The notes beneath the pieces were generated by a model, which worked only from the letters and a program-made list of their open reading frames with translations, made no database searches and had not been told where the DNA came from. A stretch of 64,000 nt of DNA, taken from Halichondria panicea. Taxonomy: Eukaryota; Porifera; Demospongiae; Suberitida; Halichondriidae. The translations under genes and the position numbers were made by a program. Location: contig NC_087381.1 in NCBI RefSeq assembly GCF_963675165.1, positions 1,116,001 to 1,180,000 of the forward strand. The letters run 5' to 3'. This document shows positions 11,558 to 23,082 of the stretch, one piece after another (position 1 is the first letter of the stretch; every line of letters starts with the position of its first letter).

Positions 11558-11628
11558 CCCCTCTTAATGGCGACGTCACAGAAAGAACTTCCAGGCCGAT
11601 TCTTTCTTTGATGGGCCATTAAGAGGGG
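11558..11628. mobile_element. Short foldback element inside an exon 3 remnant
   Basis: Perfect 13-base inverted ends (cccctcttaatgg and ccattaagagggg) enclose an inner palindrome around 'gaaagaacttccaggccgattctttc'. The element sits where the duplicated copy of PH exon 3 should have its acceptor, so it postdates that duplication. Confidence 0.6.
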
Positions 11629-11639
11629 ACTGAGGCTAT

Positions 11640-11703
11640 GACAAGCTTCGGTAAATCCGTAAGAGTAGTACAAAACCAAACTAACAAGGAGCCATCACCT
11701 ATA
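11640..11703 (+). pseudogene. Remnant of PH/RUN-gene exon 3
   Basis: The sequence 'gacaagcttcggtaaatccgtaagagtag' through 'ctaacaaggagccatcacctatagtc' matches 29569-29634 of exon 3. The acceptor has been replaced by a foldback insertion, and the reading frame contains stops. Confidence 0.75.
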
Positions 11704-11803
11704 GTCTCGAATACCCACCTCTACGCAAAAGGGCATTCGAGACTAGCCATCATCTATATATGTCACATGCAGGTTGGTTACTCATACATTTGCAACTCTG
11801 GAG

Positions 11804-13180
11804 CATCTCCTATCCTCACTACAAGGATCAGAGATTTCTTTTGATACCAGTTATTGCCTTTATCCCCATAGCGGGCTGGCTAGCTGATGTACGGTATGGA
11901 AACTTCAAGGTGTTTAGGTTCGGTGCAGTACTATTATTTGTTTCAACGGTAATGACCGGCATTTGTTTTATTAGTAAAGAAGAGGGAGTTCATCCAACTG
12001 TTACTATGGTTGCTATAACTGCAGCTATGTTAGTTGCGTATCTTGGAGTTAGTGCATGCGCAGTAACAGCTCTTCAACTAGGCTTGGATCAGATGCCAGA
12101 TGCTTCGTCTGACAACATTATAAGTTTTATCAAGTGGTTTATTTTTTCAGTTCTATTTGGTGAATGGAGCAGTGAAGTAATCATAAGAAGTACAAAAATG
12201 TGTACTTTTGTAGATCCTGACAATAAATTCATTTTCTTTAGTCTCTACCCAGTGCTTGCTATGAGCATTTTGTGCTGTAGTCTTTTTCTTTTAGCCCCAA
12301 AATGGCTAATAATTGAACCAAAGTCACCTCAGTCCCTCAAAATCATCTACCAAGTTCTCAAGTTTGCAGCCAAGCACAAAGCTCCCCTCAATCGAAGTGC
12401 TCTCACATACTGGGAGGAAGACATTCCTTCAAGAATGGACCTGGGAAAGTCAAGATATGGTGGTCCATTCACTACAGAGCAAGTTGAAGATGCAAAAACG
12501 TTCTTCAAGATTATTGTTATTCAAATACTATTGTTTTTCGTCTCATTTTCATCTCGAGAATTATACCATCAACACCAATCATTACCGTCTATCGACAAAT
12601 GCACTGCTTCATTTATTAGTATCTTCACATATCACCCAAGTGTCTGTGCAATGAGTAACTCTTATCTCAGAATTTATAGTTTATCCTCTGGAACCACCAA
12701 GTATCCTGAAACAGATTGGATTTGCTTGCTTCATCATTGTGGTAGCAAATATAGGATTCTTGAGTGCAGAAGTTGTGAGCTATTTCCATGATATACGTAT
12801 TTGGATTGAAATAGCTAGTTCAATAATTGGCGGTCTTGTTTACTTGCATGTCCTTTTTGACAAACTCGATTCTTTTGTTTGCTTGTGCACAATCTCCATA
12901 TAACATGCGTGGTCTATTGGCGGGATTTGCATTATTACTTCATACCTCATCATTAGGCCTTGGGATAATTCTCTTTAACTTCGTGATTAAGCTTTGTGAC
13001 AAATGCTACAACTATATAATATATTCGTCAGTCATGGTAGCGATTACATTGTTTGGATTCATCCTGTACTGCCTCCTGGCTCGCTGGTACAAGAGGAGAG
13101 TTAGAGATGAGGAATACAATGCACACAGAGTGGTGGAGGAGGTCTATGATCGATACCTTTCCAACCACATATATCACTGA
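11804..13180 (+). pseudogene. POT/PTR-like transporter copy 7, 5'-truncated and frameshifted
   Basis: The first 47 or so codons (helix 1) are missing. PH-gene intron-like sequence ('ttgcaactctggagc') runs straight into codons for SYPHYKDQRFLL. An upstream ATG at 11760 happens to be in frame. The frame holds to about 12650, where 'gcaatgagtaactc' has lost bases relative to 'gcaatgttagtaacgc'. A nine-base loss at about 12690 and a four-base gain near 12846 follow. The last 117 codons (12827-13180) are open and end in SNHIYH. A chimaeric 343-residue product could be made but would lack both ends. Confidence 0.72.
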
Positions 13181-13493
13181 ACAATTAATTATCTCAATGC
13201 ACGTGAAAACTATAACGATTATTGCATGCATGTATTATACATTATAGTTATAGAGAACCTTAGCCTATAGTGTGTGTTCATTGGAATCATTTCTCTTCAT
13301 AATTATAATTATATATATAGATATTTTTTATCTCTATTAATTTGTACAGTCATGCACTGTATTCAATCAACCAACTCTGTTCTCGTGGCTGCAAACCCAG
13401 TTTTAGAACTATAAATCCTTAAAACCACAGTATAACTATATCATCATCCTCCACTCTGTCCAATCGATTGAGCTATTGTGTTTATATTTGCAG

Positions 13494-13619
13494 GTGGCTG
13501 AAATTGTGTATAGCGGAGTGCCCAAAAAGCATCACACTCAAGATCGAGCTAGAGGAGCAGATATTCCACCTGCTGGCAGAGACACAAGAGGACATGAGAT
13601 ACTGGGCTCATGACCTGAG
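13494..13619 (+). pseudogene. Remnant of PH/RUN-gene exon 4 (38 bases deleted)
   Basis: It retains the acceptor ('tatttgcag|gtggctgaaatt'), the 'gtgtatagcggagtgcccaa' stretch, the block coding for FHLLAET, and the 'gacctgag|gtgtgtgg' donor. It is 126 bases against 164 in the functional exon. The missing piece is in the middle and shifts the frame relative to the real gene. Confidence 0.8.
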
Positions 13620-13804
13620 GTGTGTGGTGTGGGTGGGCGTGTATGCATGTGTTTTAAGATTGTATGGAAAGTTTTGTAGTCAGATAACAAATTCACTAAA
13701 ATTCGCTAAAATTACTACCCATTTATAATAGTAACAATAAGGTACATTTTTACAATGTCAGCTTTATGATTTGATTGGCTATCACATTGAAAATCAATTC
13801 CCAA

Positions 13805-13950
13805 GCCCCCAGGTAGGTGGGGAAAAACTTAGCCTCGAGATCAGGCCGTTTGTTGTCTGAAATAACTTTAGACAATGAACCTGGTCTCGAGGCTAGGACA
13901 AGCTGATAAATACCTCTATGCAAAAGGGCATTCCAGACTATAGCCATCAT
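13805..13950 (+). pseudogene. PH exon 3 remnant with foldback insertion
   Basis: The acceptor region 'cccccaggtaggtgggg' corresponds to 'cccccag|gtacgtgggg' at 29553-29568. It is interrupted at 13830-13896 by an element with inverted ends 'tagcctcgag' and 'ctcgaggcta', after which 'gacaagct' of the exon resumes. The remainder is too diverged to translate. Confidence 0.6.
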
Positions 13951-15094
13951 CTATATATATGTCACATGCAGGTTGGTTAATCATACATTTGCAGCTCTGG
14001 AGCAGCAATAATCAATCACATAATTATAGTCACTCCCCTCCTGCTGTGATGATTGCTGAGTCAGCGAATAATTATGTGTAGCTCTACTCTGCACAATTAG
14101 TGCATGCATGTCGTAAGACTATAAAATTATTCGGCTAAAGATCTGGCAATTGCTCCCTTCTTTAATTATTTTGCTATTGTTTTTTCGACGTTGAATGAGT
14201 TCTCTCTCTGTACCTATATATAATATATATTTGCTGACTCGGCAATAACACTGTACTCTCGAGACTAATGTAATTGCTAATCGCTCAAGCTAGAGCTGTA
14301 CCACACCTACCTGCCGTACCTCTGCTGATTTGCAATACAATTCATGTACTGTGAAGTTAGTCATTATAATTACGTATCATGGCCAGCACAGATCAATTTT
14401 GTTGATTAACATTCACCATTCATAACAATACTTGTTTACATAGAAAGTATATTGCCAACATGAGTATACATTTACCCCAGTTTACATAATACAGTTTAGA
14501 TGCTAGATAGAGTATGGCATCTATAATCAGACACAATGCATGTTCAGACACTCATTCTAAGTGAGATAACTTCAATAATTCATTAAATCAGAACTCTGAT
14601 ACATACAAAATACACAGGCTATTTATACAAAAACAATACTAGAAAGAACCTTCTAGAACAATAGTACAGAAATGACTAAATAAGAACATGAAACCACTAG
14701 AACTAACACAATACAGTATTTACGGAATCACAGGTTTACAGTACAGTATTTACGGAATCACAAGTCTTTATCTTAATGTTAGTTGCATGTCGTAAGGATA
14801 CCACACTAAGGAAACAAGCAGTGATAAAAATTTTTCTTTTGCATCATCTTATCAAGCACGTGTTACTATAAATGTATGCAAAAAAGAATTGATAAATATC
14901 AACTACTAAGTCTTCAAGAGCTGAAAATGTGCTAGTGTCTGATAAACGGTAAGAACAGACAAAAAAATCGATAATCAGATGCAACCTACCTTTCTTCTGT
15001 AGGGGGATATGCTGAGAGTCACATAGTAATTATGTAAGGGCAATAACTAAACAATAAAACTCCCAAAGTTGGAGTTGCAAAACGCTTGTATGTC

Positions 15095-16120
15095 CTAGCC
15101 TCGATTCCAGGCCGCGAAGAGAAAGTCGGCCTGGTATACTTTGTATGCGCATGCGCGATACAATTGACAACAATTTCATCATACAAATTGTAATAAAACG
15201 GACAAAGTTACAAAAAGGAAGAGTATGACAATGTGACCACAATGGCAGCTTTCAGAGACACTATAAATGATTAATAATCAATTATGCTGCAGCAGTGTTG
15301 TTTCTTCTAGCTCTGTTTATCAAAGAGACAGTTCAAGAAGGCCTCCCAGACAGTAGAGCTGCTAGGAAGAGTGGTTGACTCTTTAATACATCAGTAGATC
15401 TTGAGTGACTATTAAACTTCCTGAGTGTCGAGTTAAAGCTTATTAAAAGCTTTCAGGAGTAATCAGTAGCTTCTTTAACTTCAGCAATGACTTCCTGTCG
15501 AACATAAAGGCAAGATTTAGTAGCAGAAGACTTGCCTGATCCATATTACCACAGCCTCATCAGGGGACCAACAGGAACACATCATGCCTTTCCTATAACA
15601 TCTGTAGCCTTACAGTGTAGAGTGTCGTTAAGTCGAGACTTGGCTTGATAACAATAAAGGGCGTAAGAACTCAGTCATCTTTGCACAATACTTTTATGTA
15701 ACGGACTGTAACTTCAGAATACAAATAGTATACAGTTTATTTTACTGACAGTATCCACAAATACACGGATTACCCCCTTTTTGGGGTAATGTACGTGCAT
15801 GTGTACCAGGTATACAGTAGAACCTCGATTATCCGGCTTGGCAGTTTTTTATCAGATCAGAAAATGGGCGTGTCCCTAAAATGCGCATGCGCGTTACAGC
15901 TGTTACCATGGAGACATACCTGCTTATCTTATGCGCATGCGCAGACAACCATGCGGCACTGCTGCTTATCAATAAAGTGGGTGGATCAAGGCGTGGTTTA
16001 TCTATTCAATTATCCGGCATATTCACTTATCCGGCCTGCTTCTGGAACCAAGGTGTCCGGATAATCGAGGTTCTACTGTACCAGGCCGCCTTTCTCTTTG
16101 CGGCCTGGAATCGAGGCTAG
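15095..16120. repeat. Inverted pair of 42-bp palindromic blocks flanking 0.9 kb
   Basis: The block at 15095-15136 ('ctagcctcgattccaggccg' and following) recurs in reverse orientation at 16079-16120 ('gcggcctggaatcgaggctag' end). Each block is itself a partial palindrome around 'agaaag' or 'ctttct'. The pair could be the two ends of one larger element, or two independent small foldbacks. Related 'agcctcgag' ends appear at 13830-13896. Confidence 0.5.
15815..16078. mobile_element. Pogo/Tigger-like MITE
   Basis: Terminal inverted repeats CAGTAGAACCTCGATTATCC and their complement (ggataatcgaggttctactg) delimit 264 bases and are flanked on both sides by TA, the target duplication of Tc1/mariner-pogo elements. 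The ends are close to the well-known Tigger/pogo consensus. No transposase is encoded, so the element is non-autonomous. 'gcgcatgcgc' is repeated inside. Confidence 0.85.
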
Positions 16121-16480
16121 TATGTCCATGCAGCAATTATTTCTGCTGAGTCACTCGGTATCAATAATCAGCAAATGGGGTCAAAGGTCAAAGATCATCG
16201 GCATACACTTACATGCCTACTAAAACATTTGACCTTTGACCCCCGTTGCGTGGGTGCCAAGAACATTTGATCTTTGACCTCATTCTCTTTCATGTGGTTG
16301 AAATAACAGAAATGTGTATTTGGATACATTCCTCATTCATATACACAATACTTGTTTACATGGAAAGTGAGAATAATGCCAACTTAGTAAACAACATAGT
16401 ACAGTCAAATGTTATAAAGTTTATAATAATTATAGCTATAGCTAGATCATTTTGTAAAACACTTCATGGAATAGAAAAAG

Positions 16481-17983
16481 ATGAAGTACAAGCTGCGATA
16501 TTTCTACTCAAAGGGAGCTTTTCTAGTTCTTGTGTGGACAATGCTTATAACATCAGCAACGAATTTCCTATTTCGTATGCTCAACAATTCGTGGAGAATC
16601 ACAACCTATTCTCAGTACAAGGATCAAACACTTCTTTTGATACCAATGATTGCCTTTATCCCCATAGCGGGCTGGTTAGCTGATGTACGATATGGAAACT
16701 TAAAGGTGTTTAGGTTCGGTGCACTACTATTTTTTGTCTCAACGGTATTGAACTGCATTTGTCTGGTAATTAAAGAAGAGGGAATTCATCCAACTGTTAC
16801 TATGGTTGCTACAACTGCAGCTGTGTTAGGTGCTTATCTTGGAGGTAGTGCATGCGTAGTAACAGCTCTTCAGCTAGGCTTGGATCAGATGCCAGATGCT
16901 TCGTCTGACAACATTATAAGTTTTATCAAATGGTTCATTTTCTCAGCTCTCTTTGGTGAATGGATTAGTGACATTATTCTAAACAGAGTATTTTGTGCTT
17001 TCGTAGATCCTGATAATGATTTCATTTTCTTTAGTCTCTACCCAGTGCTTGCTATGAGCATTTTGTGTTGTAGTCTTTTTCTTTTAGCCCCAAAATGGCT
17101 AATAATTGAACCAAAATCACCTCAGTCCCTCAAAATCATCTACCAAGTTCTCAAGTTTGCAGCCAAGCACAAAACTCCCCTCAATCGCAGTGCTCTCACA
17201 TACTGGGAGGAAGACGTACCTTCAAGAATGGACCTTGGAAAGTCGAGATACGGTGGTCCATTCACTACAGAGCAAGTTGAAGATGTGAAAACGTTATTCA
17301 AGATTATTGTTATCCAAATACCGTTGTTTTTTGTCTCACTATCATCTCCCAAATTACGTGTACATCTTGATCACCAACTATTACCGTCTATCGACAAATG
17401 CACTGCTTCACTTATTAGTCTCACATATCACCCGTTTGTCTGTGCAATGTTAGTAACGCTTATCTCAGAATTTATAGTCTATCCTCTAGTTAAAATGGAA
17501 CCACCAAGTATCCTGAAACAGATTGGATTTGCTTGCTTCATCATTGTGGTAGCAAATATAGGGATATTGAGTGCAGAAGTTGTGAGCTATTTCCATGATA
17601 TACAAAAGTGGATTGAAATAGCTAGTTCAATAATTGGTGGTCTTGTTAACTTTTCCTTTTTGACAAACTGTATTCTGTTGTTTGCTTGTGCGCAATCTCC
17701 ATATAACATGCGTGGTCTATTGGCGGGATTTGCATTATTACTTCATGCTTCATCATTACTCCTTGGTGAAGCTTTCTTTACTATCACAGTCAAGTTTTGC
17801 GACAAATGCTACAACTATATAATATATTCGTCAGTCATGGTAGCGATTACTTTGTTTGGATTCATCCTGTACTGCCTCCTGGCTCGCTGGTATAAAAGAA
17901 GAGTTAGAGACGAGGAATACAATGCACACAGAGTGGTGGAGGAGGTCTATGATCGATACCTTTCCAACGACATGTATCACTAA
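16481..17983 (+). CDS. POT/PTR-like 12-helix transporter, intact copy 8
   Basis: This uninterrupted frame encodes 500 residues with the same architecture as the copy at 8928: MKYKLRYFYSK start, GWLADVRYGNLKVFRFG between helices 2 and 3, DQMPDASSDNIISF before helix 5, PSRMDLGKSRYGGPFTTEQ and VEDVKTLFKII before helix 7, AQSPYNMRGLLAGF near helix 11, and the end SNDMYH. It differs most in the extracellular-type loop after helix 1 (NNSWRITTYSQYKDQ instead of TKSGTIISYPHYKDQ) and in the loop at residues 290-305. These differences define two subtypes ('NNSW' and 'TKSG') found throughout the array. Helix 1 lacks ExxER. It is preceded by an array spacer whose exon 4 remnant lies at about 16294. The ORF is intact, so it is probably functional. 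Confidence 0.82.
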   Translation: MKYKLRYFYSKGAFLVLVWTMLITSATNFLFRMLNNSWRITTYSQYKDQTLLLIPMIAFIPIAGWLADVRYGNLKVFRFGALLFFVSTVLNCICLVIKEEGIHPTVTMVATTAAVLGAYLGGSACVVTALQLGLDQMPDASSDNIISFIKWFIFSALFGEWISDIILNRVFCAFVDPDNDFIFFSLYPVLAMSILCCSLFLLAPKWLIIEPKSPQSLKIIYQVLKFAAKHKTPLNRSALTYWEEDVPSRMDLGKSRYGGPFTTEQVEDVKTLFKIIVIQIPLFFVSLSSPKLRVHLDHQLLPSIDKCTASLISLTYHPFVCAMLVTLISEFIVYPLVKMEPPSILKQIGFACFIIVVANIGILSAEVVSYFHDIQKWIEIASSIIGGLVNFSFLTNCILLFACAQSPYNMRGLLAGFALLLHASSLLLGEAFFTITVKFCDKCYNYIIYSSVMVAITLFGFILYCLLARWYKRRVRDEEYNAHRVVEEVYDRYLSNDMYH

Positions 17984-18435
17984 ACGATACAACTAAGATA
18001 TAATTATAACAGAGCAACCTAGTATACGTATATGAATGTGTGCATAAACTTTTTTCTTCACATAATTATGATAGTCATTATTAGCTTTATTTGTCTTTTA
18101 GTACGTACAGTCATGCACTGTATGGTTTCATTTTCAATCAAGATTTATTACAGCCAATCTTTCCCTCCTCACGGTTGCGCCCTCAGGCTCGATGGGTTTA
18201 CTGCTACAAGTATACCTATATGATTATAATCTATGTATCGATCTCGTCCTCCACATTGTACAATTGTATATTTATACAGGTGTTTGAATAACAGAAGCTG
18301 CACATGTGTAGTTGTGATAGCTATTCCCCAGTTCATCCATATACACTTGTTTACATGGAAATAGAAAGTGATAATGTCAAAATGACAAAGTTCAGAGTAT
18401 AGCTAGCTAGATCATTAATTTTACACTTATTCAAG
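17984..18435. repeat. Array spacer
   Basis: This is the standard spacer: the intron-3-like block with 'caatctttccctcctcacgg' at about 18155, an exon 4 remnant with its acceptor-like 'tatacaggtgtttgaataacagaagctg' at about 18275, and the shared leader 'gctagctagatcattaattttacacttattcaa' directly before the next ATG. Confidence 0.55.
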
Positions 18436-19931
18436 ATGAAGTACAAGCTGCGATATTTCTACTCAAAAGGAGCTTTTCTAGTTCTTGTGTGGATAATGTT
18501 AATAACATCAGCAATAAATATCTTATTTCATGTACTCAGCAATTCATGGAGAATCAAAGCCTATCATCCCTACAGTGATCAAACACTTCTTCTGATACCG
18601 ATGATTGCCTTTACCCCCATAGCGGGCTGGCTAGCTGATGCACGGTATATGGAAACTTCAATTGCAAGTTGTTTATCGGTGTATTGCTATTATTTATCTC
18701 AACAGTATTGACCTGCATTTGTCTGATAATTCAACACGAAGGAGTTAATATGACTGTTGCTAGGGTTGTTGTAACTGCAGCTGTGTTAGTTGCGTATCTT
18801 GGATTTAGTGCATGCGCAGTAACAGCTCTTCAGCTAGGCTTGGACCAGATGCCAGATGCTTTGTCTGACAACATTATAAGTTTTATCAAATGGTTCATTT
18901 TCTCAATTATCTTTGGTGCATGGATTAGTGAGATTATTCTATATCCTGTGCTTTCATACATCCTTACATTGAGTTCGTTTTCTTTAGTCTCTGTCCAGTG
19001 TTTGCTATGAGTATGAGTATTTTGTGCTTTCTTTTAGCCCCAAAATGGCTAATAATTGAACCAAAATCACCTCAGTCCCTCAAAATCATCTACCAAGTTC
19101 TCAAGTTTGCAGTCAAGCACAAAGCTCCACTCAATCGCAGTGCTCTCACATACTGGGAGGAAGACATACCTTCAAGAATGGACCTGGGAAAGTCGAGATA
19201 CGGTGGTCCATTCACTACAGAGCAAGTTGAAGATGTGAAAACGTTCTTTAAGATTATCAAATACCACTCTTTTTTGTCTCATTATCATCTAGGAAATTAC
19301 ACGAAAATCTTAATTCCCAACCATTATTTCCTATCAACAAATGCACTGCTTCACTTATTAGTCTCGTCACATATCACCCATGTGTCTGTGCAATGTTAGT
19401 AACGCTTATCTCAGAATTTATAGTCTATCCTCTAGTTAAAATGGAACGACCAAGTATCCTTAAACAGATTGGATTTGCTTACTTCGTCATTGTGGTAGCA
19501 AATATAGGGATATTGAGTGCAGAAGTTGTGAGCTATTTCCATGACATACAAATGTGGATTGAAATAGGTAGTTCAATAATAATTATTGACAGTCTTGTTA
19601 ACTTATCCTTTTTGACAAACTCGATTCTGTTGTTTGCTTGTGCGCAATCTCCATATAACATGCGTGGTCTGTTGGTAGGAATCGCAATATTACTTCATGC
19701 CTCATCATTAGGCCTTGGGGGAGTTCTCTTTAACATCATGATCAAGCTTTGTGACAAATGCTACAACTATTATATTCATCAGTCATGGTAGCGATTACTT
19801 TGTTTGGATTCATCCTGTACTGCCTCCTGGCTTGCTGGTACAAAGGGAGAGTTAGAGACAAGGAATACAATGCACACAGAGTGGTGGAGGAGGTCTACGA
19901 TCGATACCTTTCCAACGACATGTATCACTGA
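18436..19931 (+). pseudogene. POT/PTR-like transporter copy 9, multiply frameshifted
   Basis: The normal start and the C-terminal SNDMYH are present, but the frame changes at least four times. Breaks lie near 18650 (the 'tatatggaaacttcaattgcaagttg' region), near 18950-18990 (loss and rearrangement after helix 5), near 19255 (part of 'attgttatccaa' lost) and near 19768 ('caactattatattc' replaces 'caactatataatatattc'). An insertion of 'aattatt' near 19580 also alters helix 10. It is a clear decayed member of the NNSW subtype (residues 36-40 read SNSWR). Confidence 0.8.
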
Positions 19932-20465
19932 ACAACTGTAGCATGCATAATAATTATTATTTAAAGCAACCTATATACATGTGTTCGATACATTATTTTT
20001 AGTTCTAGTATACAGTCATAATTTATGATGGCACTGCGTTGTTTCATTTTCAATCTCGACTATATTGCAGCCAATCTTTCCCTCCGATGGGTTGCGCCCT
20101 CAGGCTTAATTGGTTTACTGCTATAAATACCTATAATACAATAATATCATCCTCCACACATGCCCCATTGTGCTATTCTATTCACAAGTGGTTGAAATAA
20201 CAGAAATGTGTATTTTGGATACATTCCTCATTTATATACACAATACTTGTTTACATGGAAAGTGAGAATAATGCCAACTTGAGTAAACAATAACATAGCA
20301 CACATGTTTATATGCATAGCTATAGATTTAACAGCTCGATCATTGTTCCATTAAACCATGCATATTATACATGCACATTATCTTGTAGAAATGTTATACA
20401 GTTGAGAGCATATAGCTATATAGTTAGTAAATAATTTTGCTCTGTTAAATATATACGAGAAAAAG
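19932..20465. repeat. Array spacer
   Basis: This is the standard spacer, with the intron-3-like block at about 20070-20165, an exon 4 remnant ('agtggttgaaataacagaaatgtg') at about 20187 and an AT-rich leader. No gene is seen. Confidence 0.55.
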
Positions 20466-21077
20466 ATGAAGTACAAGCTGCGATATTTCTACTCAAAAGG
20501 AGCTTTTCTAGTTCTTGTGTGGATGATGCTTGTATCATCAACATTGAATTTCTTATTTCTCATGTTCACCAAATCAGGAGGTATCCAAATCAATCCTTAC
20601 TATAAGGACCAAAGATTTCTTCTAATACCGATTATTGCCTTCACTCCCATAGCCGGCTCGTTAGCTGATGTACGGTATGGAAACTTGGTGTACTACTTTT
20701 ATTTGTTTCAACGGTAATAACCTGCATTTGTCTGATAATCAAAGACAAAGGAGTTAATATGACTGTTGCTAGGGTTGTTGTAACTGCAGCTGTGTTAGGT
20801 GCATACCTTGGAGTTAGTGCATGCATAGTAACAGCTCTTCAGCTAGGCTTGGATCAGATGCCAGATGCTTTGTCTGACAATATTATAAGTTTTATCAAGT
20901 GGTTTATTTTCTCAGCTCTCTTTGGCTCATGGATTAGTGAGGTTATCGTAAAAAGTACCAAAACTTGTGCTTTCATTGATCCTGACAATATATTCATTTT
21001 CTGACGAGGAATACAATGCACACAGAGTGGTAGAGGAGGTCTATGATCGATACCTTTCCAACGACATGTATCACTGA
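20466..21077 (+). pseudogene. POT/PTR-like transporter copy 10, large internal deletion
   Basis: The N-terminal five helices are present but are frameshifted near 20694, where about 16 bases of 'ttcaaggtgtttagg' are lost. At about 21002 the sequence jumps from 'gacaatatattcattttc' after helix 5 straight to 'gacgaggaatacaatgcacac' in the C-terminal tail. That removes helices 6 to 12, about 900 bases. The normal stop follows. Confidence 0.85.
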
Positions 21078-21573
21078 ACAATACAACTAAGATATAATTA
21101 TAACAGAGCAACCTAGTATACGTATATGAATGTATTCATGAACTTTTTTCTTCACATTATTAGTCTCTTAGTAGTATATTATAGCTTTACTTGTCTTTTA
21201 GTACGTACTGTCATGCACTGTGTGGTTTCATTTTCAATCAAGATTATTACAGCCAATCTTTCCCTCCTCACGGTACGTTGCGCCCTCAGGCTTAATTTGT
21301 TTACTGCTATAAATATCTATATATAATAGTCTCAGGAGTGCAAATCGATCTCATCCTCCCCACTGTCCAATTGTGTATATCATTATTAAGGATATATATA
21401 TCATTATACATGTGTTTGAATAACAGAAGCGGTGTAGTTGTGATAGCTATTCCCCAATGCATCCATACACACTTGTTTTATACATGGAAATAGAAAGTGA
21501 TAATGTCAAAATGAGAAACTTTAGAGTATAGCTAGCTAGATCATTAATTTTACACTTATTCAAAGAGAAAAAG
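21078..21573. repeat. Array spacer
   Basis: This is the standard spacer, closely matching 1057-1577 and 31940-32421. The exon 4 remnant ('tgtgtttgaataacagaagcgg') is at about 21409. No gene is seen. Confidence 0.55.
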
Positions 21574-23082
21574 ATGAAGTACAAGCTGCGATATTTCTAC
21601 TCAAAGGGAGCTCTTCTAGTTCTTGTGTGGTTAATGCTTATTACATCAGCATTGACTTTCTTATTTCGTATGCTCAACAATTCATGAAAAATCAAAACCT
21701 ATCATTTCTACAATGATCAAAGACTTCTTCTCATACCGATGATTGCCTTCATTCCCATATCAGGCTGGCTAGCTGATGTACTGTATGGAAACTTCAAGGT
21801 GTTTAGGTTTGGTGCAGTACTATTATTTGTCTCGGCGGTATTGACCTTCATTTGTTTGATAATTCAAATGGAGAGAATTCATCCCACTGTGGCTATGGTT
21901 GCTACAACTGCAGCTGTGTTAGCAACATACCTTGGAATTAGTGCATGCGCAGTAACAGCTCTTCAGCTAGGCTTGGATCAGATGCCAGATGCTTCGTCTG
22001 ACAACATTATAAGTTTTATTAAATGGCTCATTTTCTCAGCTTTCTTTGGTGTATGGATTAGTGACATTATCCTAAACAGTACAGTATCTTGTGCTTTCGG
22101 AGATCTTGATAATGATTTCATTTTCTTTAGTCTCTACCCAGTGTTTGCTATGAGCATTCTGTGCTGTAGTATTTTTCTTTTAGCTCCAAAATGGCTAATA
22201 ATTGAACCCAAATCACCTCAGTCCCTCAAAATCATCTACCAAGTTCTCAAGTTTGCAGTCAAGCACAAAACTCCCCTCAATCGCAGTGCTCTCACATACT
22301 GGGAGGAAGACATACCTTCAAGAATGGATCTTGGAAAGTCCAGATACGGTGGTCCATTCACTACAGAGCAAGTTGAAGATGTGAAAACGTTATTCAAGAT
22401 AATTGTTATCCAAATACCGTTGTTTTTTGTCTCATTATCATCTCGGAAATTACATGTACATCTTAATTTCCAACGATTATTACCGTCTATCAACAAATGC
22501 ACTGCTTCACTTATTAGTCTCACATATCACCCGTATGTCTGTGCAATGTTAGTAACGCTTATCTCAGAATTTATAGTCTATCCTCTAGTTAAAATGGAAC
22601 CACCAAGTATCCTTAAACAGATCGGATTTGCTTGCTTCATCATTGTGGTAGCAAATATAGGGATATTGAGTGCAGAAGTTGTGAGCTATTATCGTGATAT
22701 TCAAAATTGGATCGAAATAGCTAGTTCAATAATTGGCGGTCTTGTTCACTTGTCCTTTTTGACAAACAGTATTCTGTTGTTTGCTTGTGCACAATCTCCA
22801 TATAACATGCGTGGCCTATTGGTGGGATTTGCATTATTACTTCATATTTCATCATTACTCCTTGGTGAACTTTTATTTAGTATCACGATCAAGCTTTACG
22901 ACAAATGCTGCAACTATATAATATACTCGTCAGTCATGGTAGCGATTACATTGTTTGGATTCATCCTGTACTGCCTCCTGGCTCGCTGGTACAAAAGGAG
23001 AGTTAGAGACGAGGAATACAATGCACACAGAGTGGTAGAGGAGATCTATGATCGATACCTTTCCAACGACATGTATCATTGA
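21574..23082 (+). pseudogene. POT/PTR-like transporter copy 11, one nonsense codon
   Basis: The whole 503-codon frame from ATG 21574 to TGA 23080-23082 is intact except for TGA at 21685-21687. There, codon 38 of the NNSW motif (Asn-Asn-Ser-Trp) has changed from TGG. All helices and motifs are otherwise conserved. An internal ATG at 21739 leaves a 447-residue open frame lacking helix 1. The copy may be a very young pseudogene, a sequencing error, or be rescued by recoding, so it is labelled pseudogene with moderate confidence. Confidence 0.6.

Larger units (their letters stand above)
10437..11803. repeat. Long array spacer with exon 3, 4 and 5 remnants
   Basis: This spacer contains, in order, an exon 4 remnant (10746-10829), intron-4-like sequence (about 10900-11180), an exon 5 remnant (11190-11250) and an exon 3 remnant (11640-11703). 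It therefore covers the same exons as 29560-34937 of the PH/RUN gene, in a duplicated order. A foldback element is inserted at 11558-11628. A small palindrome at 11705-11742 ('tctcgaatacccacc...gggcattcgaga') follows. No functional reading frame remains. Confidence 0.65.
13181..16480. repeat. Long spacer with PH-exon remnants and transposable elements
   Basis: This 3.3-kb stretch has no convincing gene. It includes an exon 4 remnant (13494-13619), an exon 3 remnant interrupted by a foldback (13805-13950) and a pair of inverted 'ctagcctcgattccaggccg' blocks (15095-15136 and 16079-16120). A pogo/Tigger-like MITE lies at 15815-16078, and an exon 4 remnant at about 16294 precedes the next transporter. 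The part at 14500-15780 looks like decayed repeat DNA, with a duplicated 'acagtatttacggaatcacag' at about 14712 and 14741. I cannot assign it to a family. Confidence 0.5.

Noticed and set aside
15030-15780. Possible LTR retroelement or gene in the decayed stretch
   Set aside because: No LTR pair, primer-binding site, protease or RT motif is visible. I only record it as probable repeat DNA.
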